Source: Polaromonas vacuolata (GTDB taxonomy: Bacteria; Pseudomonadota; Gammaproteobacteria; Burkholderiales; Burkholderiaceae_C). Taken from it: DNA of 64,000 nucleotides. Each line of letters begins with the position of its first letter. The first letter of the stretch is position 1. A program made the translations under genes and the position numbers. The notes under the pieces were generated by a model. That model was not told the DNA's origin. It saw only the letters and a program-made list of their open reading frames with translations, and searched no databases. The stretch covers positions 3,773,687 through 3,837,686 of the forward strand of contig NZ_CP051461.1 of assembly GCF_012584515.1 (NCBI RefSeq), written 5' to 3'. Below are positions 19,201 to 27,165 of the stretch, one piece after another.

Positions 19201-19230
19201 TGGTTTTTCTGCAATTACCAGAGTTTTCAT
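16210..19230 (-). CDS. topB: DNA topoisomerase III with C-terminal SWIB domain
   Basis: A 1006-residue type IA topoisomerase that passes single DNA strands and helps resolve recombination and replication intermediates. The TOPRIM domain (1-150) has IAEKPSVAQDI and DAGREGELIFRLI. The catalytic tyrosine is Tyr352 in ALTYPRTDSRALP. Two zinc-ribbon-like modules follow (CPNCAGVV...CVGHKGDDGCGF, and CPICGSAVF...C), then a Lys/Ala/Val-rich, histone H1-like linker at about 875-925. A SWIB/MDM2 fold occupies about 925-1003 (TQVIKKLWDYIKAENLQD, MFELAGIVGKHL). E. coli TopB is about 650 residues, so this is a much enlarged form. The N-terminus and ATG at 19230 are standard. Confidence 0.95.
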   Translation of the reverse strand: MKTLVIAEKPSVAQDIVRAITPFAGKFEKHDEYFESEEWLVTSAVGHLVEIQAPEEFDVKRGKWSFANLPVIPPFFDLKPMDKTKTRLNAIVKLSKRKDVGALVNACDAGREGELIFRLIQQYAKSKHPVKRLWLQSMTPAAIRDGFESLRSEQQMQGLADAARSRSEADWLVGINGTRAMTAFNSRDGGFFLTTVGRVQTPTLSVVVEREEKIRKFISRNYWEVQAVFEAEAGQYPGKWFDPTWTKAAAHAAAASRINSAAPQDGLAAPESDPELKNDRVWTAAQAQTIADAVRGKHASVSEESKPTTQAPGQLFDLTSLQREANGKFGFSAKTTLSIAQSLYERHKALTYPRTDSRALPEDYLPVVKKTFEMLAGSDMRHLAPHALVALNNGYLRQNKRIFDNAKVSDHFAIIPTLQAPSGLSDVEQKLYDLVVRRFMAVFFPSAEHLVTTRISVAAGHSFKTEGKVLVKPGWLAIYGKEVQDESSDEKDSKTLVPVKPGEQVAVDSVDAKGLKTRPPARYNEATLLAAMVGAGKTIDDDELRHAMQEKGLGTPATRAATIEGLIAEKYMLRDGRDLIPTAKAFQLMTLLRGLDVQELSKAELTGEWEFKLSQMEHGKLSRETFMAEIAAMTERMVAKAKGYDKDSIPGDYATLATPCPNCAGVVKENYRRYTCVGHKGDDGCGFSFGKTPAGRTFETVEVEQFLRDKKIGPLEGFRSKAGWPFTAEMVIKFDEETKNYKLEFDFGDDKNAESGEIVELGEQQSLGKCPICGSAVFEHGKNYICEKSVPTNAQPTPSCTFKTGQVILQQPIEREQMVKLLETGKTDLLDKFVSMRTRRAFKAMLSWDAVAVKVNFEFAPSKFPPRKPASAKTGPATIKTPFGKVVAVKTAGATKPAAKKVAAKKVAVKKVAAVKTAKPKVARVATPGAGLTPSSALAAVIGQEPVARTQVIKKLWDYIKAENLQDATNKRAINADEKLLAVFGKPQVTMFELAGIVGKHLTKQE

Positions 19231-19520
19231 AAATACTTCTTCAAACCTTCTACATCTTCGGGAAACAACTTCCCGTTTTCAGCCAATACCGCTGTGCACA
19301 TGTGCCTGAGTACACCACAAGCTTATGGCGAGCGGCTCAAGCCGTCTGCCAATCCCGGAATTTGTATAAATCCAAAATCGGTATGAATCAGGAATTCGTG
19401 TGAATCATATGGCAGGCTTGAGGCCTCACTACAATCACCTCTTTATAGGTGGGTTACGCTGCATCAGCGCTCGCTCAGAGACTAATTAACCATACCAAAA
19501 AATTGAGGGGATACTTCGCC

Positions 19521-20087
19521 TTGGATAAAAATCAGGCTTACGCAAATTTGCCAGCCGAGACCGCAGCCGCTAATTTCACCGCGCCAGTCAGTGCCGGACG
19601 TAGGCTGCAGACACGCCGCTCCGGCGTACATGGCAAGGGCGTATTTGCCGAAATAGACTTAGCCGAAGGCGAGCGCCTGATTGAGTATTTGGGCGAAGTC
19701 ATCAGTTGGTCCGAAGCACTCGAGCGCCATCCGCATGACCCCAAAAATCCCAATCACACGTTTTACTTTCATGTCGATGAGCTCCATGTCATCGACGGTA
19801 AACAAGGCGGTAACTCCTCACGCTGGATTAACCACAGCTGCGATCCCAACTGCGAAGCCGATGAACAAAAAGGCCGCATTTTCATCAAAGCCTTGCGCAA
19901 TATCAGCGCCGGTGACGAGCTTTTCTACGACTACGGTTTGGTCATAGATGCCCGCTACACGCCAAAACTGTTGGCCGACTACCCCTGCTGGTGCGGCGCA
20001 CAAAACTGCCGCGGTACATTGCTCGCCCCCAAGAGCAAGCGCAGAACGCTGGCCACACCAAAATCCAACGGCATAGCCAAGGCCTAG
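19521..20087 (+). CDS. SET domain lysine methyltransferase
   Basis: A protein of about 188 residues with a complete SET domain, the eukaryotic-type protein lysine methyltransferase fold. The N-terminal strand has RRSGVHGKGVFAEIDLAEGE. The SAM/knot motifs are RWINHSCDPNCEAD and GDELFYDYG, and a post-SET zinc cluster follows with CWCGAQNCRG. I favour the TTG at 19521 because GAGGGG precedes it by ten bases; an in-frame GTG at 19449 would add 24 residues. The substrate is unknown. The neighbouring topB encodes a protein with an H1-like Lys-rich linker, but any link is speculation. Confidence 0.85.
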   Translation: MDKNQAYANLPAETAAANFTAPVSAGRRLQTRRSGVHGKGVFAEIDLAEGERLIEYLGEVISWSEALERHPHDPKNPNHTFYFHVDELHVIDGKQGGNSSRWINHSCDPNCEADEQKGRIFIKALRNISAGDELFYDYGLVIDARYTPKLLADYPCWCGAQNCRGTLLAPKSKRRTLATPKSNGIAKA

Positions 20088-20090
20088 CCC

Positions 20091-20969
20091 ATGATACAAG
20101 AGCTACTAAAGCCGATTCGCTGGCCCGCCGAAAGCATTTGGCAAGCGGTCTACCCCAGCTTGCCGGACTTCACCGTCGAAGTGCTGCCGCAAATAGATTC
20201 CACCAATAGCGAATTGATGCGGCGTTTTCGCGGCGGGCCTGGCCTTGCACCACGGCCAGAAGCGACGCTGCTTGTGGCCGAGCAGCAAAGCGCTGGCCGC
20301 GGCCGACTCGGGCGCAGCTGGCAAAGCCGGCGCGGCGATACCCTGACTTTCTCGCTAGGACTGCTTTTGCAACCGGTGAGTTGGTCTGGCTTGTCCTTAG
20401 CCGTTGGCGTCAGTCTGGCCGACAGCTTAGAGCCTTTGCAAGGCCTGCAGCCGCCGCGCATACAGCTGAAGTGGCCGAATGATTTGTGGCTAAACGCGGG
20501 CGCGACCAAGCCGCCAAGCAAACTTGCCGGCATCTTGATAGAGACCACTAGCGTGGAGAACTTGCGCTATGTCGTGATCGGCGTGGGCATCAATATTCGG
20601 GCCTTAGAACTGGTGCCTGCCGACGCCCAGCCGGGTCAGCCATCAGCCTTAAAGCCGGGCGCGCTACAAAGCGTGTTTCCAGAGCTCGATGCGCCCCAGA
20701 CTTTGCTGCGCGTGCTCGCGCCGCTGGTTCAAGCGGTGCAGGCTTTTGAGCAATTTGGTTTTGCGCCGTTTCAATCACGCTTTGCGCGGCGTGATGCGCT
20801 CAATGGTCTTGCGGTACAACTGTTTGAAGGTCAGCAAATCACTGAGGGCACGGCTCACGGCGTGACCGACAGCGGCGCGCTGCTGCTGCACAGCGCCACG
20901 GGCATGCGCGAGATCAGCAGCGCCGAGGTCAGCATAAGACCGCTGAGTACCCCGGGCCAGCCATGCTAA
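20091..20969 (+). CDS. birA: Biotin--[acetyl-CoA-carboxylase] ligase
   Basis: A 292-residue enzyme that activates biotin to biotinyl-AMP and attaches it to the biotin carboxyl carrier protein. It has the adenylate loop GRGRLGRSWQSRRGDTLTFS and KWPNDLW, followed by KLAGILIET and VVIGVGINI. There is no N-terminal helix-turn-helix, so it is the monofunctional form without repressor activity. It starts three bases after the SET gene and its end overlaps the next gene by seven bases, suggesting co-transcription. Confidence 0.93.
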   Translation: MIQELLKPIRWPAESIWQAVYPSLPDFTVEVLPQIDSTNSELMRRFRGGPGLAPRPEATLLVAEQQSAGRGRLGRSWQSRRGDTLTFSLGLLLQPVSWSGLSLAVGVSLADSLEPLQGLQPPRIQLKWPNDLWLNAGATKPPSKLAGILIETTSVENLRYVVIGVGINIRALELVPADAQPGQPSALKPGALQSVFPELDAPQTLLRVLAPLVQAVQAFEQFGFAPFQSRFARRDALNGLAVQLFEGQQITEGTAHGVTDSGALLLHSATGMREISSAEVSIRPLSTPGQPC

Positions 20970-21619
20970 GGCCTTTGCTACTCCTGCTGGTGTTGGCCAA
21001 TTTGGTTTTTTATGCGTGGCGCTCAGGCTCTCTAGCAGATATCAGCTTTGCGCCTGTGGTTGAATCCGAACCGCAACGGCTAAGCCAACAAATCGATCCC
21101 GACACTTTGCACATTCTCCTGCCCGCCGAAGCAGCGCAACTACTGCAGAACGTCGCTCATTCAAACGCCAGCCAGTGCTTAGAAGCGGGCGTGTTTAGCG
21201 AGGCCGAAGCCGGCGTCCTGCGCGCCAGTCTGAACGCCGGCGTGGCGCCTGAACGCTGGCTTATTGAGCCCAGCACAGAGCCAGCGCGCTGGATCATCTA
21301 CATGGGCAAATACGACAGCGCGCAAACCGTGGCAAAGAAAAGAACCGAGCTGCGTCGGCTCAACATTAAAGCGGAATCCGTGAGTAATGCGCAGTTAGAA
21401 CCCGGCCTCTCACTGGGCAGCTTTGACTCCCAAGCCAGTGCCGAGGCCGATCTACAGCGCATCTCCAAACGCGGCGTCAATACCGCTAAAGTAATACTGG
21501 CTCAGCCTGAACGCAGCGGTCAAAAACTGAAACTCGCTGCGGTAGACGCCCAGCTACAAGCCCAACTAGATACACTCAAACTCCCACTGGCCGGCAAAAC
21601 GCTAAAGGCTTGCCGTTAG
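20963..21619 (+). CDS. SPOR domain protein
   Basis: A 218-residue protein with one N-terminal membrane anchor (LLLLLVLANLVFYAW) and a C-terminal SPOR-like domain at about residues 105-180 (WIIYMGKYDSAQTVAKKRTE, LSLGSFDSQASAEADLQRI). SPOR domains bind denuded peptidoglycan at the division septum. The start overlaps the birA end by seven bases, so translation is likely coupled. I did not recognise it as a specific named protein such as FtsN or DedD. Confidence 0.82.
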   Translation: MLRPLLLLLVLANLVFYAWRSGSLADISFAPVVESEPQRLSQQIDPDTLHILLPAEAAQLLQNVAHSNASQCLEAGVFSEAEAGVLRASLNAGVAPERWLIEPSTEPARWIIYMGKYDSAQTVAKKRTELRRLNIKAESVSNAQLEPGLSLGSFDSQASAEADLQRISKRGVNTAKVILAQPERSGQKLKLAAVDAQLQAQLDTLKLPLAGKTLKACR

Positions 21620-21694
21620 GCCAGCCAGCACGCCAACAGCCTTGCTAAGATCAAAGATTCGCGCTTGAGAGCGCCGCACCCGGAAACACACCGC

Positions 21695-22171
21695 ATGAAA
21701 ATTGAAAAAAACACCGCCGTTACCTTGCAGTTTAGAGTCGCCGACAGCAACGGCAAACTGATAGAAGAAAGCGACGGCCCTATGGTTTACCTGCACGGCG
21801 GCTACGGCAATACATTGCCAAAAATTGAAGAAGCCCTGGACGGTCAAATCGCAGGTTACGCAGTCACCCTGCAACTCAAAGCCGAAGACGCCTTTGGCCT
21901 GCGCGACGAAGGTCTGCTGCGCAGCCTGCCAAAAACCCAGTTTCCACCCGGCGTCAAAGTCGGTGGTCAGCTAGAAGGTCACAGTGAAGACGGCCGCATG
22001 CAGGTGTTTCATGTCATGAAGATCAAGGGCGACACCGTGCTGCTAGACGGCAATCACCCGCTGGCTGGCAAAGAATTGCGCTTTATCCTCAAGGTTACCG
22101 ATGTGCGCTTGGCCTCTGAGGAAGAAATCTCCCACCAGCATGTGCACGGCGTGCACGGCCATCATCACTAA
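21695..22171 (+). CDS. FKBP-type peptidyl-prolyl isomerase, SlyD-like
   Basis: A 158-residue cytoplasmic proline isomerase/chaperone. The FKBP core has the interrupted insert-in-flap layout: TLQFRVADSNGKLIEES, then PMVYLHGGYGNTLPKIEEAL, the IF domain (AEDAFGLRDEGLL to about residue 120), DGNHPLAGKELRF and a His-rich C-terminus (HQHVHGVHGHHH). The His tail should bind Ni2+ or other metals, as in SlyD. The start at 21695 gives MKIEKN, matching the family. The upstream in-frame TTG at 21665 is not supported. Confidence 0.9.
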   Translation: MKIEKNTAVTLQFRVADSNGKLIEESDGPMVYLHGGYGNTLPKIEEALDGQIAGYAVTLQLKAEDAFGLRDEGLLRSLPKTQFPPGVKVGGQLEGHSEDGRMQVFHVMKIKGDTVLLDGNHPLAGKELRFILKVTDVRLASEEEISHQHVHGVHGHHH

Positions 22172-22186
22172 AACTCGGCCACACCC

Positions 22187-23419
22187 TTGAGCACCACGCC
22201 AGCCCGCCACAGCCAAGCCGTCTGGCCCATGCTGTTAGCGCTGGCGACTGCGTTTGCGCTAAGCCAAGCTTGGCGCACGGTCGCGGCCATCATGGCCACA
22301 CCACTGGCCGCTGAATTCAAATTAAGCGCCCACTCACTTGGTCTGTTTGCTGGCACTTTTCACTTTGCGTTTGGTGCTATGCAACTGTTTATGGGTATAG
22401 GCATAGATCTGCATGGTGTGCGGCGCACCGTGCTGCTGGCTTTTCCGATCGCCATAGCCGGCTCATTGCTCTCAGCCCTTGCTAGCAGCTATAGCGCGCT
22501 AATCTGGGGCCAAGTTTTGATTGGGATTGGCTGCGCGCCAGCCTTTTTGGTCTGCACGGTTTTCATCGCCCGACACTTCCCAGCCGGCCGTTTCGCAGCC
22601 ATCTCTGGCATCACGCTGGGTCTGGGCGGCACCGGCATGCTGCTGACGGGCACGCCGCTGGCGTGGCTGGTGCAGGTCAGCTCTTGGCGACTCGGCTTTG
22701 TGCTGCTGGCGCTGCTGGCAACCCTGTCTTGGCTACTGATTTGGTGGCTGGTGCATGAGCCTGAAGACGACAATCCAGCAATGCGTCAGCCTGCACGGGA
22801 AACACTAGGTCAGGCTTTGCGCGGCTTTGGCGCTTTATTCTTAATTCCTCACACGTGGGGGATTGTGATGTTGGCGAGCGTGAGCTACGCCGCTTTCATT
22901 ACCTTGCGCGGCCTCTGGCTGGGGCCAATGCTAATTGAGCGGCTTGACTTTTCACTGGTGCAAAGCGGTCATGTAGCGTTGGTGATGTCGCTCGCGTCAC
23001 TGCTTGGCTCACCGCTGTTTGGCTGGTTAGACCCCGGCGCAGGCCGACGTCGGCGTTGGATACTGGGCTTTAGTTTGCTAGTTTCCATACTCTTTGCGCT
23101 AATCGCTGTGACGCAAAATCTACTCGTCGGTATATTGGTGCCGGTTGTCATTGGCTTACTCTCCGGTTTTATCGTGCTGCAATACGCCGATGTGCGCAGC
23201 GCCTATTCGTCAGCCATTACCGGCCGCGCTATGGCCATGCTCACCATGGCCATGTTTTTAGGCGTAGCGGTCATGCAGTGGCTCACGGGCGCGATTGCCT
23301 CGCTAGCCATCAGCCAAAACGTCGAACCCTATATCGCTGTACTGGCCAGCATTGCCGCATTACTCGCCGTAGGTGCTCTGGGCTTTGCGCTGCTACCCAA
23401 GCCCATAGACAAAACTTGA
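22187..23419 (+). CDS. MFS transporter
   Basis: A 410-residue polytopic membrane protein with 12 predicted hydrophobic segments and the central cytoplasmic loop typical of the major facilitator superfamily. The loop 2-3 region has GIDLHGVRRTVLLAFP, a loose form of the MFS signature. The TTG at 22187 is used because it gives the short N-terminus seen in the family; the ATG at 22229 is an alternative. Substrate unknown. It follows the SlyD gene closely. Confidence 0.82.
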   Translation: MSTTPARHSQAVWPMLLALATAFALSQAWRTVAAIMATPLAAEFKLSAHSLGLFAGTFHFAFGAMQLFMGIGIDLHGVRRTVLLAFPIAIAGSLLSALASSYSALIWGQVLIGIGCAPAFLVCTVFIARHFPAGRFAAISGITLGLGGTGMLLTGTPLAWLVQVSSWRLGFVLLALLATLSWLLIWWLVHEPEDDNPAMRQPARETLGQALRGFGALFLIPHTWGIVMLASVSYAAFITLRGLWLGPMLIERLDFSLVQSGHVALVMSLASLLGSPLFGWLDPGAGRRRRWILGFSLLVSILFALIAVTQNLLVGILVPVVIGLLSGFIVLQYADVRSAYSSAITGRAMAMLTMAMFLGVAVMQWLTGAIASLAISQNVEPYIAVLASIAALLAVGALGFALLPKPIDKT

Positions 23420-23447
23420 AAAACCGCGGCTTTGGCGTCAGGTAAGA

Positions 23448-24563
23448 ATGATCTTGAACCAACAACCCAGCCAAACAGAAAGCCCCGCCATGCTAGATAG
23501 CCAGACCAACCCAGTCATTTCACGCCAGTCACTGGGCCCCACTTGGCCAACCATGGACCCATTTTTGTTTTGCGCCTACCACGACGATGCCTATCCAGCC
23601 GGCAATGCCGAGATGGGCCCAGATGCCTCGCTAGCCGGCCGCAATATCGGCCAAGACTTTAGTCGCAAAGACGGCTGGAGCATGTACCACGGCCAAAAAG
23701 TAGCCGGCTTTCCGCCGCACCCGCACCGCGGGTTTGAGACCGTCACACTGGTGCGCAAGGGCTTGATAGACCACAGCGATTCGCTGGGCGCTATTGCACG
23801 CTTTGGTCAGGGCGATGTGCAGTGGCTAACGGCCGGCAGCGGCATCGTGCATGCGGAGATGTTTCCCCTGCTGGAGACAACCCAGCCAAACCCACTCGAG
23901 CTGTTTCAAGTCTGGCTCAATCTGCCCGCGAAAAACAAAATGGCCAAGCCGCACTTCACCATGCTCTGGTCGCAGCAAATCCCGCGCTTGATTGCCAAGG
24001 ACGCACACGGGCGAGTCACCGAAGTAGTCGTCGTAGCCGGCAAACTGCAAGCGGTAGGCAATCCAACAGCAGCAGAAAAAAGTGTGCATCCGCTGCCACC
24101 ACCGCCTGATTCGTGGGCCGCAGAAGTTGACTCAGACTTGGCTATCTGGACCCTCAAAATGGCGCCCGGCGCCAGTTGGACACTGCCCGCTGCAAGTGCT
24201 AAAGACACAGTGCGTAATCTATATTTCTTCAAAGGTCAGAGCGTTAGCCTAAACGGACAACCAGAGCGAGAGCACGCGGCAATCGAGCTGCAGGCTGACC
24301 AAGACGTGATGCTAGAGAACACAGGATCCGACGAAGCCGAATTTTTACTCCTGCAAGGCCAGCCAATCGCCGAGCCAGTAGTGCAACACGGCCCATTTGT
24401 GATGAACACGCAGGCCGAGATAGTGCAGACCTTGAGTGACTACCGCCGCACACAGTTTGGTGGCTGGGCGTTTGACCCCTATGCGCCAGTGCATGGTCGC
24501 GAAGCAACACGCTTTGCGCGGCATCCGGATGGGCGCGAGGAAAAACCCAGTGCGCAAGAATAA
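23448..24563 (+). CDS. Pirin family protein
   Basis: A 371-residue bicupin. The N-terminal cupin has the metal-ligand motif PPHPHRGFETVTLVRKG, then DHSDSLG and GSGIVHAEMF, which carry the His and Glu ligands of pirin. The C-terminal half has the pirin_C cupin (LQGQPIAEPVVQHGPFVMN, IVQTLSDYRRTQFGGW). Bacterial pirins include quercetin 2,3-dioxygenases and regulators of metabolic enzymes; which applies here is unknown. The ATG at 23490 is an alternative start. Confidence 0.9.
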   Translation: MILNQQPSQTESPAMLDSQTNPVISRQSLGPTWPTMDPFLFCAYHDDAYPAGNAEMGPDASLAGRNIGQDFSRKDGWSMYHGQKVAGFPPHPHRGFETVTLVRKGLIDHSDSLGAIARFGQGDVQWLTAGSGIVHAEMFPLLETTQPNPLELFQVWLNLPAKNKMAKPHFTMLWSQQIPRLIAKDAHGRVTEVVVVAGKLQAVGNPTAAEKSVHPLPPPPDSWAAEVDSDLAIWTLKMAPGASWTLPAASAKDTVRNLYFFKGQSVSLNGQPEREHAAIELQADQDVMLENTGSDEAEFLLLQGQPIAEPVVQHGPFVMNTQAEIVQTLSDYRRTQFGGWAFDPYAPVHGREATRFARHPDGREEKPSAQE

Positions 24564-24663
24564 AGCGCAGTCTTTTTCATAGGGTTGGCGAAAAGTTGCG
24601 CACGCCTTGAAGGCTTGCTTAGGCTCTGATTATTGGCATGAAGGCAAGAAATCTTTCGCCGCA

Positions 24664-25872
24664 TTACTTGCCACGCGCTAACCCCACTGGCCAAAGCCGC
24701 ACAGCCAAGCCACCCAACGCAGCCAGCATTGCCAGCACACATACTCCGCGCCAGCCGGCTTGAGCCAGCACCACACTGCCTAGCCAAGCGCCGCCAGACA
24801 TACCGCTAAACATGCCGACGAACAGCACGGCGTTAAGCCGACTGCGTGCGGCAGGGTCTATGCCGTAAATAATGCTTTGATGCGCAATCAAAGCGGCTTG
24901 AATACCTAAATCAAACAGCACAGCGCCGAGCGCAATTAGCCACAACTGGCTACCGCCAACGGCCATCGCCGCAAAAGCAATCGCCACCAGTACTGCGCCT
25001 AGGCGCGTCACCAATTCTGGCCCCTTGCGGTCCGCTAAACGCCCAGCCAACGGCGCGGCCAAAGCACCAGCAGCACCGGCCAAACCAAAAGCGCCAGCAG
25101 CGCTGCTGCCCAGATGAAACGGCGCGCTGTGCAACATCACTGCTAGAGTTGACCAAAAAGCACTAAAAGACAAGCTGAGTAAACCTTGGGCCACGGTCGC
25201 GCGGCGCAGCGTCGGATGCAGCCGCCAGAGATGTAGCAAAGAGGCCAGCAAAGCGCCGTAACCAAGACTGGTAGTAGGCGCAAAAGCCGGCAAACGCCGC
25301 CACAGTACCAAGCCCAACAGCGCAATACTGACTGCCGCCGCCACAAACATGCTGCGCCAGCCTAGGTGCTCGGCCCAGAGACCGCTGATCACGCGGGACA
25401 GCAGTATGCCCAGCAGCAAGCCAGTCATCACCGTGCCCACCATCTTGCCGCGCTCTGCCGGCGCAGCAAGTGATGCGGCCGCCGGCACTATGTCTTGTGC
25501 CAGCGTTGCCGCTAAACCAATGGCCAGACTGGCCAATAGCAACACCAGCAAAGATTGCGCCGTAGCCGCCAGTAGCAGCGCCGCACACAGCGCCACGGCC
25601 TTGCCCAAAATAATACGGCGCCTGTCATAACGGTCACCCAGAGGGGCAAAAAATAATATGCCTAGCGCGTAACCCAGCGTGGTCAACGTAGGCACCAAGC
25701 CAATCGCCGATGGCGAGACATTGAACTGCGCGCCCAGCTCGCCCAACATAGGCTGGCTGTAATAAAGACAGGCGGCGGACAAGCCAGCGCCAATAGCTAA
25801 CAGCAGTAGCAGCGCGAAAGGAATACCGGCGGCCTGAGCCGAGCGGTCAGGCGCTGTGGCGCTGGAATGCAT
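24664..25872 (-). CDS. MFS transporter (5' region duplicated downstream)
   Basis: A 402-residue major facilitator with 12 hydrophobic segments. The loop 2-3 motif is LGDRYDRRRIILG, a good match to the MFS signature G-x-x-x-D-R/K-x-G/R-R-R. It resembles drug or amino-acid exporters of the DHA1 type. The start ATG is at 25872. Its first 72 codons and upstream region are repeated about 750 bp away as a fragment (26407-26622). The gene itself is intact. Substrate unknown. Confidence 0.86.
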   Translation of the reverse strand: MHSSATAPDRSAQAAGIPFALLLLLAIGAGLSAACLYYSQPMLGELGAQFNVSPSAIGLVPTLTTLGYALGILFFAPLGDRYDRRRIILGKAVALCAALLLAATAQSLLVLLLASLAIGLAATLAQDIVPAAASLAAPAERGKMVGTVMTGLLLGILLSRVISGLWAEHLGWRSMFVAAAVSIALLGLVLWRRLPAFAPTTSLGYGALLASLLHLWRLHPTLRRATVAQGLLSLSFSAFWSTLAVMLHSAPFHLGSSAAGAFGLAGAAGALAAPLAGRLADRKGPELVTRLGAVLVAIAFAAMAVGGSQLWLIALGAVLFDLGIQAALIAHQSIIYGIDPAARSRLNAVLFVGMFSGMSGGAWLGSVVLAQAGWRGVCVLAMLAALGGLAVRLWPVGLARGK

Positions 25873-26406
25873 TGAAAACCTTTAAACAAAATCGCAGCTT
25901 ATAGTAGCTAGGCCCACAGCGCTGACACGCCTTTAAGCGAGCCCGTGAGCGACGGGCTATTCGCCGCATCGGTGAAACGCCAGCTAAAAGCGACTAAAGC
26001 AACTAAAGCAACACAAGCCGCTAAATTCTCTGAAGCCACGCAAGCACAAACGCTGGTTTTGTTTTCTTCTTCTTTTTATTTGTTTGACCCAAACCTCGAA
26101 ACCACAAAGCCAGATGAAGTTGATCGCCCACTGCACCTTAATGCTCAGCGCTGCCGCAGACTGCCCAGTCGTCGTCATGCTCAGACCGCGCGGCGGAAAC
26201 GCCCAGTGGTTAATTAGCGAGCACCTCGAACTGCTGCCCTGGGTACCGTCAACAGAATACATAGACAGTTATGGCAATCTGTGCCAACGCTTAGTCGTGC
26301 CGCAAGGGCAAATGCGCATCAGCACCAAAGTATTGATGCAAACCGATGCACAAATCGCGGTGGACTTCAGCGCCATGCGTATGCCAATCGACCAGTTGCC
26401 CGACGA
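25657..26406. repeat. Tandem duplication, unit 1 (about 750 bp)
   Basis: This unit contains the first 72 codons of the MFS gene on the minus strand, the divergent spacer, and the first 98 codons of the transglutaminase-like gene on the plus strand. It is followed directly by a second unit at 26407-27165. The two differ by a few substitutions and one 9-bp insertion in unit 2. The boundary is at TATGCCTAGCGCG, found at 25657 and again at 26407. Confidence 0.93.
26113..26406 (+). pseudogene. 5' fragment of the transglutaminase-like gene
   Basis: This is the duplicated N-terminal part (first 98 codons) of the complete gene at 26873-27670. It begins MKLIAHCTLML and is nearly identical to the intact copy. 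The frame runs into MFS-derived sequence at the junction and stops at 26422. It lacks the catalytic Cys, His and Asp, so it should have no transglutaminase or protease activity. If its promoter works, it might make a 104-residue peptide. Confidence 0.88.
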
Positions 26407-26622
26407 TATGCCTAGCGCGTAACCCAGCGTGGTCAACGTAGGCACCAAGCCAATCGCCGATGGCGAGACATTGAACTGCGCGCCCAACTCGCCCAACATA
26501 GGTTGACTGTAATAAAGACAGGCGGCGGACAAGCCAGCGCCAATAGCTAACAGCAGTAGCAGCGCGAAAGGAATACCGGCGGCCTGAGCCGAGCGGTCAG
26601 GCGCTGTGGCGCTGGAATGCAT
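26407..26622 (-). pseudogene. 5' fragment of the MFS transporter gene
   Basis: This is the first 72 codons of the MFS gene duplicated with its upstream region. It starts at the ATG 26622 (MHSSATAPDRS) and covers about two membrane segments. At the junction the frame continues into sequence antisense to the transglutaminase fragment and stops near 26269, giving a chimeric ORF. It cannot form a transporter. Two copies of the same divergent promoter region are thus present. Confidence 0.88.
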
Positions 26623-27165
26623 TGAAAACCTTTGAACAAAAACGCAGCTTATAGTAGCTAGGCCCACAGCGCTGACACGCCTTTAAGCGAGCCCGTGAGC
26701 GACGGGCTATTCGCCGCATCGGTGAAACGCCAGCTAAAAGCGGCTAATGCAACTGAAGCGAATGAAGCAACACAAGCCGCTAAATTCTCTGAAGCCACGC
26801 AACCACAAACGCTGGTTTTGTTTTCTTCTTCTTTTTATTTGTTTGACCCAAACCTCGAAACCACAAAGCCAGATGAAGTTGATCGCCCACTGCACCTTAA
26901 TGCTCAGCGCTGCCGCAGACTGCCCTGTCGTCGTCATGCTCAGACCGCGCGGCGGAAACGCCCAATGGTTAATTAGCGAGCACCTCGAACTGCTGCCCTG
27001 GGTACCGTCAACAGAATACATAGACAGTTATGGCAATCTGTGCCAACGCTTAGTCGTGCCGCAAGGGCAAATGCGCATCAGCACCAAAGTGTTGATGCAA
27101 ACCGATGCGCAAATCGCGGTGGACTTCAGCGCCATGCGCATGCCAATCGACCAGTTGCCAGACGA
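26407..27165. repeat. Tandem duplication, unit 2 (about 759 bp)
   Basis: Second copy, with a 9-bp in-phase insertion within the GCAACTAAA-like repeat tract of the divergent spacer (about 26745-26765). Here the transglutaminase-like gene is complete, while the MFS start is a fragment; in unit 1 the reverse is true. Confidence 0.93.

Noticed and set aside
25945..26217. A 90-codon frame in duplicate unit 1, and its 93-codon twin at 26695-26976, with a KAT-type repeat start
   Set aside because: They overlap the transglutaminase gene in another frame, have no recognised domain, and their conservation is explained by the duplication itself. The 9-bp difference is in frame by chance.
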